From Doryteuthis pealeii (taxonomy: Eukaryota > Mollusca > Cephalopoda > Myopsida > Loliginidae), in the NCBI GenBank assembly GCA_023376005.1, contig CM042145.1:101024040-101088039 (forward strand): a stretch of 64,000 nt of DNA, written 5' to 3'. The notes under the pieces are model-generated. The model worked only from the letters and a program-made list of their open reading frames with translations. It was not told the origin of the DNA and did no database searches. This document shows positions 56,533 through 64,000 of this stretch, in pieces. Both the position numbers and the translations under genes were made by a program. Numbering within the stretch: the first letter of the stretch is position 1; every line of letters begins with the position of its first letter.

Positions 56533-57000
56533 TCTAATTTTTATAATGGAGATTTGGTGTCTGTCTGTAACTGAAACTATGACACTGCTTATGTCACAAT
56601 ACCCCCAGGAATTGCGTAAGTTTATCAACACATATTTAATTCATAGTCAAAATCATCAATACATAGAATAAATCTTATTTAGTAATGATGTCTATGAGAA
56701 TCTGAGTAAGATTTGCCTCAAAACAGCCCATGTTATTAGTGCGTTTAAAATCCTGCAATGAGTCTTATATATCACTAAGAAAAAGGTTTACATAATATAT
56801 GGTGTGTTTAATTTGCATATGGGTTTTAACAAAACTGGGTTTAATAAATAATTACTTGGTGTTATTGATCTGTAATATTATTGTTTTATTCTCCAACGTA
56901 TTAAAATCAATCTGATTAACAATTTTATATAGAAACCAATTAAAATATAATTAAAATAAGTGTCATGTTTTTATATGCGTTCTTATTTAATTAGTCCGTA
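56533..57000 (+). mobile_element. Helitron-like HelB-related element, 3' end missing
   Basis: Starts TCTAATTTTTATAATGGAG, as in HelB; shares tctgtctgtaactgaaacta. The later part matches 52880-52990 inversely. Confidence 0.75.
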
Positions 57001-57009
57001 AGTGAATGT

Positions 57010-57085
57010 AATAGCATGACTGAAGTTCAAACTCACTTAGTATGATGTGACAGTGCAGCACATTAGCCACTATGCCATAGAATAC
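57010..57085 (-). repeat. tRNA-like fragment
   Basis: Minus strand ggcatagtggctaatgtgct then gagtttgaacttc, A- and B-box-like. Confidence 0.4.
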
Positions 57086-57130
57086 CCCCCCCATATATGG
57101 TTAGGGGAAGTGATCACAATCATGTGACTG

Positions 57131-57163
<33 letters not shown>

Positions 57164-57830
57164 CAACACAATTTGGAGCAAGTTTAGATCAGCTGATATA
57201 AAGCATATATAAGTGAAGAAAAAGTCAGTAAAAACGGTACAACTCCATTAATAACAGGTGATTATCTGATTGAATTGTAAGAACTGTGACACAGGAAGAG
57301 CCTCATTGGCCCAGTTCCAGAGACTGGACCAGCTAAAAAGTAACGTTACATGGTCTGACCAAGGTTGCTAAATTGAACTACCAATAATGCTTTGACCTAG
57401 TTTTGAAAACTCGGCAGTATTAAATTTTGAGTTTTTTTTCTACTTGCATCTTTTGCGGTTATTTAAAAAATAGTATGCATGGCTAATTGTAATACTATGC
57501 ATTAGGCATGCATATGTGGCTGCACAGTAGGTGGATATATATATATAATTCTAGGTAGATGATTAATAGGTAGTAAGTCAAACCACATATATGTGTATGT
57601 ATGTTGTAGACCGAATAAGTAGTAGTAAAACCCATATATAAGATAAAGTGTGTTCAGGTGGATCATGTGTGTGTATGTATATATAGATATAGATATATAT
57701 GTGCGTGTGTATATATACATGTGTGTGTGTCTACATATATAGTATGTGTAAAGTAGGGTCAATGATAAGTTAGAGAAACCATTAAAACTCAAGGAAGATT
57801 AAAAGGATGATAATCTCTTCTTAGGAGACG
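57086..57830. other. No gene recognised
   Basis: Poly(A) at 57131-57161, GT/AT-rich text at 57535-57750, otherwise unassigned. Confidence 0.5.
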
Positions 57831-58565
57831 AGAAGTCTGGGTTGTGAACAACTTTAATAGTTGACCAGTTGGTCAGATAGGTCATAAAAATCTTTTAGAC
57901 AAAGAACCCTTTCAAATCCCGCGGGGTTGATAAGATCTAGGAGGATGAGATTTCATACGAGAGTGAGATGAGATTTGGGGATTCTGGGAAATTTAGAAAA
58001 GTTTAGACAGTTAGTCTTGGGACAGCGGAGAGAACAGTTAGCTTCTGGACAGCGGAGAGGACAGTTGGTCCCTGGGACAGCGAAGGGCAGATGGGCCCTG
58101 AACACTGAACAGATAAGATGTGAGATGCCCATTAGACGCTAGCCTTAGCAGAGCTCTCCAAAAGGAACGGGGGGAACCCCCCCCCATCTCGCCAGCCAGT
58201 AGAGATAGCAGCAGACAATTATACACCTCATCTTTGCCTTTTCTGATGTTCACCTGACTGACATTGTCTTGTCTTCATTTCTCTTGTTGTTTTGTTTCCC
58301 TTATGACACATGGGTGCGTTTCAGACACAGCATTGGGGTTTTGTCCGACGATCAATACGGCCAGTGACAGAATTGACAGAGACGATCCGGACAGACTGCT
58401 ATTGACCATCAATATTCTCTTCGGACGTCCTGTATGTAACGATCCTGAGTATCGATCTGGGAGACTGCTATTGATAGTGATCAATATTCTCCCAGACGAT
58501 TTGGACGAGGACAACGGTGAAATGATGACGACGCGAACCCATGTCTCATATAATAAGAAAATCTG
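57831..58565. other. GC-richer block with internal short repeats
   Basis: gggacagcggagag-like motifs occur three times (58018-58085) and a 70-bp unit with actgctattga and atcaatattctc occurs twice (58380-58500). Reading frames on both strands (58264-58566 plus, 58275-58595 minus) have no homology I recognise. Possibly LTR-element debris. Confidence 0.4.
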
Positions 58566-58583
58566 ATTTTGTATACATTTATA

Positions 58584-58834
58584 AAGTAAAGTCAACGGGG
58601 CGGCCTAATGTCGGTATCAGCCAGTCAGCGAGGGAGTCTATCCCCTTTTCAATAGTGCTAGATCAAGAAGATTGTTTTAGCATCTGAGGTTGAGCGCCAC
58701 ACCTACCATCAGCACCTTACTTTACCGCACATATCCATGTGCTACTCATACGCTGAGTTGGCGAGGACCGGTATCGAACTAGGAAACTTGTGGTTTCTAG
58801 CCGAATGCTCTACCGACTGAGCTAACCCGGCCCC
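58584..58834 (-). mobile_element. tRNA-derived SINE, family A (full length)
   Basis: Tail ataaagtaaagtcaacgggg, complete body, inverse B and A boxes (ggtatcgaactagg, accgactgagctaaccc). Confidence 0.9.
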
Positions 58835-58847
58835 TTTAATTTTCTTT

Positions 58848-58905
58848 TTGATTGATTTTGATGGTATGTCAAACCATCTAGGGTTATTTTATAATTAGAG
58901 GTTAG
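58848..58905 (-). repeat. Shared-tail fragment
   Basis: atggtatgtcaaaccatcta then gggttatttta, element E tail only. Confidence 0.6.
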
Positions 58906-59344
58906 GGAATTGCATTCACTCATAGTAAGCAAGTGCGAATTCCATATATAATTTGTATGAGTCTTTAATCATTGAATTATTTTTTATAGCGATTTGGAAA
59001 AAAAATTATTTTGCTTTGGACAGCAAAAGTATGTTTTAACGAAAAATCAAATCTTATTCATATCGCAATCTTTTTATTCCTGTCTTTAAAATATTAATTT
59101 AGTTAGAAATGAAATGATCTATCTTACAAATACTTATTTGGTAAGAAAGAGCGAAATAAATAACAATAAATAAGCGAAAACATTTAACTCAACTTTGATT
59201 TTAATTTTTTCGTATATATACATAATACAAAAGCCTTTTAGAAAAATAGGTAGTTAAATTATATTTAATTTATAGTTAAATTTACTTATTTCGTAACTAA
59301 GTAAACATATAGTTGTATTGTAAGAATTCCAGTCGCTCTATTAC
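58906..59344. other. No gene recognised
   Basis: AT-rich single-copy-looking DNA. Confidence 0.5.
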
Positions 59345-59495
59345 ATTCACTTTTTAGAACAATATACTGGGGAAAGGTATGACCCCCCCCCCAAACCCCT
59401 AGCTATGGGTTTAATAGTACCAATACTGTTCTTCTACAAAGATGGCTTTAGCATTAAATAACCCATGAAGGTTGATATACCATTAAACAAAGAAA
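59345..59495 (+). mobile_element. Element E-like 3' fragment
   Basis: tagctatgggtttaatagta, then gctttagcattaaataaccc and ggttgatataccattaaaca. Confidence 0.65.
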
Positions 59496-59638
59496 CCAAA
59501 CCTAAAGTACTTTATGATACAATGGAAATATGTTAAACTTAATATATTATAAATTTTTATATGAAACAAATTTTACTGGCTAAGCAATGAATACTTTCTT
59601 TCTTTTTTTAAGCAATAAATATCACGGTACAGTGGTTC

Positions 59639-59700
59639 GTTGGTTTTTACGGCATGTCAATCCATTGGGTCATTTTATGACGAAGACGTTTCTGTTTTAT
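59639..59700 (-). repeat. Shared-tail fragment
   Basis: ttggtttttacggcatgtca, then gggtcattttatgacgaaga: inverse tail only. Confidence 0.65.
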
Positions 59701-59834
59701 TCACCACAAAAAAGAAAAATAACTTGGAAAAGGTGACAAAAAGACTACAAATAAGAAGCCTGTCTGATCTTCAAAGTACATATGGCCTAACGGTTAAAGC
59801 ATTGTACCTGGATTGCCAGATTGGGTTACCTTTG

Positions 59835-59835
<1 letters not shown>

Positions 59836-59866
<31 letters not shown>

Positions 59867-60030
59867 TTTTTCACTAGCGCTAGACAAGAGGGATTGGTTT
59901 TATTTTGCTGAGATGGAGTGCCACACCTACCATGAGCTCCCCACTATACCACACAAATCAAATTACCCAAGCTATGCTACTCATATGCGAGCATCTGGAA
60001 CCTTGTCATTCCTAGGTGGTTGCTAATAGT
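59836..60030 (-). mobile_element. tRNA-derived SINE family A fragment
   Basis: Poly(A) then ccctttttcactagcgctag and the body, ending tggaaccttgtcattcctag; B box partly lost. Confidence 0.75.
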
Positions 60031-60053
60031 CATAATATTAGTAAAATCATAGG

Positions 60054-60555
60054 GCAGGGTTAGCTCAGTCGGTAGAGCATTCGGCTAGAAACCACAAGTT
60101 TCCTAGGTCGATACCGGCCCTCGTCAACTCAGCATATGAGTAGCACAGGGATCTCTGCAGTAAAGTAAGGAGCTGATGGTAAGTGTGGTGCTCCACCTCA
60201 GATGCAAAAACAATCTCCTTGGTCTAGCGCTAGTGAAAAGGGGGATAGACTCCCTCGCTGATTGGCTGATGTTAAGTTTTTAAATGCCATCCTTGGCCAG
60301 TTGAAAAGGGCTTAAAGTAAGTAAGTCCTGAGTTATGGAATCCCTTGTCCGTCGTCCACGAAAGTCAAAGTAAGTATGGCCAGTATGCTCAGTTTAAGTA
60401 TTGTTTCAGCAGCAGAGTACTGCCAGTGATTGTCCAAGAGGTTGATCACATAGTTCTTGGTGAGTCTATAAATATGAGTGGGCTTTTAACACATGCCTTA
60501 TATCACAAAAATCTCAACAGCTGATACAGACTTTAGGCCAACCCGACGACTTTAC
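60054..60555 (+). mobile_element. tRNA-derived SINE, family A, split by a 249-bp insertion
   Basis: Head ggttagctcagtcggtagag, B box ggtcgatacc, full body, interrupted at 60270 and resumed at 60526 (cagactttaggccaaccc, gacgactttacttttt). Confidence 0.9.
60271..60519. mobile_element. 249-bp unidentified insertion with gctgat duplication
   Basis: Bounded by gctgat at 60265-60270 and 60520-60525. Starts gttaagtttttaaatgcc, ends cacaaaaatctcaaca. No inverted ends, tail or coding sequence recognised. Confidence 0.75.
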
Positions 60556-60560
60556 TTTTT

Positions 60561-60830
60561 TTACTCTATGTATAAAAATGTATTATGAAAAGCATATCAT
60601 TTGGTAAAACACATTGGATTATTTTCATTTGTTGTTTTTTGACCTTAAGCATTTAAATCTTTATCATATGAAAGCATACTCTATGTATAAAAATGTATTA
60701 TGAAAAGCATATCATTTGGTAGTACCTTATTTAAATCTTTATCATATGAAAGTATACTCTATGTATAAAAATGTATTATGAAAAGCATATCATTTGGATT
60801 ATTTTCATTTGTTGTCCTTAAGCTTGCTAC
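60561..60830. repeat. Imperfect tandem repeat
   Basis: ctctatgtataaaaatgtat with tatgaaaagcatatcattt occurs three times (about 60563, 60679 and 60757). Confidence 0.85.
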
Positions 60831-60884
60831 TTTTACCTATTCAGATCTAGTGAACTTGAATCATACATGAAAGATGAACTCTTG

Positions 60885-61010
60885 GGAGTTGATTGGTTGG
60901 GTTTTATGGCATGTCAAACCTTGTTGGGTTATTTTATGCCAAAGACATTTTGTTTTATTCATTCTTGTTGGGTATTCAATTTTTGTTTTCAAACTCAATT
61001 AAAAAGAAAA
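60885..61010 (-). mobile_element. Element E, 3' fragment
   Basis: ggttgggttttatggcatgt, gttgggttattttatgccaa, inverse tail with adjoining body as at 5740-5830. Confidence 0.75.
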
Positions 61011-61141
61011 TTTTTTATTTTGTTGTTATTTTTGTAACGTGTATGGTTGGCACTATTATACTTGAAGAAGCGGTAGTAATCCAAAGTACAGTGTTATTAG
61101 AAGAGTGCTCAATATCTGTGATAGAGCGTTAATAGATATAT

Positions 61142-61424
61142 AAATAAAAGTTTTAGTTTATATTCATTAGCATTGGAACAATTTTTCTACCATTGGTTTC
61201 TTGCTCTGCGGCAGTCATCAGGCAACGAAAGTGTTTTTAAAAACATGTAAACAAACAAGTGACATGCGAATACAGTTAACCAAACGCACACATTTGACCA
61301 TATTTATATCATTTGCATCATTTTTAAAAACACTTTCGTTGCCTAACGACTGCCGCAGAGCAAGAAACCAATGGTAGAAAAATTGTTCCAATGCTAATAA
61401 ATGTAAACTAAAACTTTTATTTAT
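61142..61424. repeat. Fold-back element, arms about 103 bp
   Basis: 61142-61244 pairs with 61321-61424 (ccattggtttcttgctctgc and gcagagcaagaaaccaatgg). Confidence 0.9.
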
Positions 61425-61656
61425 ATATATATATTCATTAGTGTACAATATATTTAAGGTGCGATTGTTACCATTGGTTTCAAAGCAGTATGTTAGCCAT
61501 TTCCCATTAAGAAATGCAGGGAATGTGAATTCATTCATATATGTGTGTACTTGTGCGAGTCGAATTTTTGTATTTCTCTGTTTAGAGGTGAAAGTAGTGC
61601 ATACGCACTCATAAATAAGCAATTTATTTTCAATTCTGCATTACTAGAAAAAACTA

Positions 61657-61659
<3 letters not shown>

Positions 61660-61709
<50 letters not shown>
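61660..61709. repeat. (AT)n microsatellite
   Basis: About 48 bp of AT. Confidence 0.93.
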
Positions 61710-61712
<3 letters not shown>

Positions 61713-62049
61713 GTATATTAATAAGTGTAAGTGAAATAAGTATGGAAAATAAATTTAGGGAGTTGGAAGTCAAAGGGATTTTTAAAATCCACAAATGTCC
61801 ACCGAAATGAAATCCAGTCTTCCACAAGAAAGAAAGAAAAAATCAATCCATAAAAATAGATAAACAAACAAATAAAAAAATTAATCATAATTAAAATCAG
61901 TCGACAAAGTTCTATTTATTAATCATTAAATGCAATAAGAAAGAAGGAAAGAAAGATAAGATGGGAAGGAAAAAGATAAAGATGGGGAAAAAGAAATTAG
62001 GAAAATCCATTAAAAAATATAATTAATTAGAATGATCTATTAATCTTTA
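61710..62049. other. No gene recognised
   Basis: A-rich sequence, nothing specific. Confidence 0.5.
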
Positions 62050-62230
62050 TTACGGTCAAGTCATGCTGAAAGCACTGGTTCCCACTAGATCACAGCAGCG
62101 GGATGAACCTGTTCAATTCTTAATTGGGTGATCAATTAAGCTAACAGCTGGTACTGTAAGCAACCTGACTGGATTCAAGATTAGAGGACTTGAAAAGGGT
62201 TGATATGTTGTAAAACAAAACAAGCAAGCA
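62050..62230 (+). mobile_element. 5S-derived SINE (family F)
   Basis: catgctgaaagcactggttc, gaacctgttcaattcttaat, gggtgatcaattaagc, gctggtactgtaagcaacct, then gggttgatatgttgtaaaac. Complete from near the 5S start to the tail. Confidence 0.85.
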
Positions 62231-62330
62231 ACCAGTAATCTTTGGATAAATGTTTACCCACCCACCCCCAACTCCTGCTAATATTCCATTTTTTGGATAA
62301 GCTGAACTTGTTAGTATTTTATAACTATTT

Positions 62331-62690
62331 CAGTCTCATAATAGTTGTTACATTTAGTGTATGAAATTTACATTAAAATGTAACAACTATTATGGGACAG
62401 ATGTAATATTTTATTACTACTTCAGTCTCATAATAGTTGTTACATTTAGTGTATGAAATTTACATTAAAATGTAACAACTATTATGGGACAGATGTAATA
62501 TTTTATTACTACTTCAGTCTCATAATAGTTGTTACATTTAGTGTATGAAATTTACATTAAAATGTAACAACTATTATGGGACAGATGTAATATTTTATTA
62601 CTACTTCAGTCTCATAATAGTTGTTACATTTAGTGTATGAAATTTATATTAAAATGCAACAACTATTATTGGACAGATGTATATACTATA
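62331..62690. repeat. 92-bp tandem repeat, each unit a hairpin
   Basis: Four units starting at 62331, 62423, 62515 and 62607. In each, cataatagttgttacattt pairs with aatgtaacaactattatg. Dispersed single copies at 14525, 20780, 24945 and 31480 mark it as an amplified MITE. Confidence 0.92.
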
Positions 62691-63950
62691 AGATTCTAAA
62701 TATCCTGGAATTAAAATCCAAGTCCTAGCTATTCAATATCAAGCTCAGAGATTAGCACATAGAAAGATATGATTAATGTAGCTATTTTTTCACCAGTAAA
62801 ATATCTGAATTTATGCCTGAATTTGGGGTCAGTAATGGGCTGTGGTATGAGAAAACAGGTGGGGAGAAAAAAAAAACAAAAGTGTTGTTTCATTCCAGAA
62901 TATTCTAAAGACGCATGTCCTTACATTATTTAACCACAATGTTCTTTCATCATTCTATGTTGAATTCGAAAATAGAATAACATTTTAGATAGTATCATTC
63001 TTTTTTTTTTCTTTACCCAATTTCCACAGGGAAAACTCTCAAGATTTTCTGATATGTGGCGGCCATTTTGAATATTCAAAAAAATAAGACAAACTAAAGT
63101 GACTAGATTCATAGCAGAGTTGCTCAAACTGAGAAAAAAATTTGTAGTTTGTTACAATTCTTTCTAATTTTGAGAACTCATTCATAATGAAAATATGCAA
63201 ATTTGATTTTCAGAAATTTCTGGAGACTGGTAGCATATGAGAAGATAGAGAAGAGAGAGAGAGATGTGACACTATGGATGAGTGGAAATATGGTAAAAAA
63301 ATAAAAATAAATAAAAATAGAATGTGTGAGTCCGGGCGTGTGTGTGTGAGTCCTTTAAGGACACAAAGGATTGGGCAGTAAAGTTTAAGAGAATTGAACG
63401 GCCATCATGAAGTTAAGCCGCTTAGAGATAGTATCTTTATGTATCTAGGTGTTCAGAGGAAAATGCTGTTTTATGAGAAAATCTCTTTTGAGGAAATTAA
63501 TGGTTGGAATATTGAGGACACAAAGTCTGAAGAAAAAAGTAATTGTTTTAATTTTAAGGGAAATCATAGACAAAAAGTCTGGAATTAAATTAAGTGCCGA
63601 GCATCTGGGTGGTTGGGTCCATGGGGATTTGCGGGGTGGAATTTTACATATATTCAGCCGATATTCTTCTTGAGTTTTAAGAAACCGGAAGTACCAGTTC
63701 AGCCATTTTTATTTATTGTTAAAAAAAAAAAAAAAAAAATTCTAAAAAAAATGAATAGAAATAAAATTTTAAAATAAAAATGAAATGGTCAAGAAAGTTC
63801 AAGAGTGCCAAATAAAGTATTTAATTCAAAATTCCCATAAGGAAACCTGAAGAAGTCTGGGGAGTACAATGGCTGAAAATACATCTATCGTAAAAGTTAG
63901 ACTAAAACAATTATATGCAATCCAAAATTTGTTATATCTTCATCACAGTT
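62691..63950. other. No gene recognised
   Basis: AT-rich. Near 63847 cctgaagaagtctggg precedes aatggctgaaaatac, a Penelope-type end motif. Frames of 64-74 codons at 63394-63673 have no homology I recognise. Confidence 0.5.
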
Positions 63951-63951
63951 T

Positions 63952-64000
63952 GACAGCCCTGTTGGCTGGGACTTTAGAATAAACTGAACCTCTGCAAAAG
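63952..64000 (+). mobile_element. Element E, 5' end cut by window edge
   Basis: agccctgttggctgggactt then gaacctctgcaaaag match the start of element E. Confidence 0.7.

Noticed and set aside
58264..58595. Overlapping frames of 100 and 106 codons
   Set aside because: Frames on opposite strands created by short internal repeats; no known motif.
61218..61622. 134-codon minus frame
   Set aside because: Covers the inverted-repeat element; no domain and no splice-site support.

Overview
This is intron-rich, AT-rich animal DNA dominated by transposable elements. Long (AT)n runs, several tRNA-like SINEs, a 5S-rRNA-derived SINE, RTE-type LINE debris, many short Helitron-like elements and a gene with kilobase introns suggest an invertebrate, most plausibly a mollusc (cephalopod-like in style). 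This assignment is inference; no sequence here fixes the species.

Only one host gene can be supported. It lies on the minus strand from about 50.06 kb down to 32.75 kb and is the 3' part of an SLC7 amino-acid transporter (LAT/heteromeric light-chain group). Six exons (49956-50059, 48844-48940, 41761-41910, 39754-39838, 37717-37809, 32749-32813) join in frame with consistent phases to give the last 197 residues and a stop codon. The 5' exons were not found in 50.06-64.0 kb, so that intron is at least 13.9 kb or the exons lie outside the window.

1-32.7 kb: intergenic. It holds microsatellites and a compound VNTR (0.36-1.35 kb), a broken LINE (2.2-2.87 kb), a 117-bp tandem repeat built around a Helitron end and split by a SINE (3.2-3.8 kb), a perfect 50-bp palindrome (4.54-4.65 kb), a retroposon with a 15-bp target duplication (5.28-5.84 kb), Helitron copies (6.45-8.24 kb), a solo-LTR candidate (8.94-9.37 kb), a second LINE interrupted by a SINE, many fold-back elements, a hAT-type MITE (22.28-22.46 kb) and long poly(A) stretches.

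32.7-50.1 kb: SLC7 introns carrying Helitrons, a hAT remnant with a transposase C-terminal fragment (37.93-38.40 kb), a mariner remnant with part of a transposase (45.08-45.90 kb), a solo LTR with a CATGC duplication and SINEs.

50.1-64 kb: 5' intron or upstream region. It holds a Helitron split by an LTR-like insertion, a 2.75-kb satellite array of about 125-bp units derived from the 5S SINE (53.07-55.82 kb), further retroposons, and a 92-bp tandem hairpin repeat (62.33-62.69 kb).

The most notable pattern is a set of unrelated retroposon bodies (5S-derived, element E, element C) that share one 3' tail, as expected if they use the same LINE machinery; one of them has expanded into the satellite.
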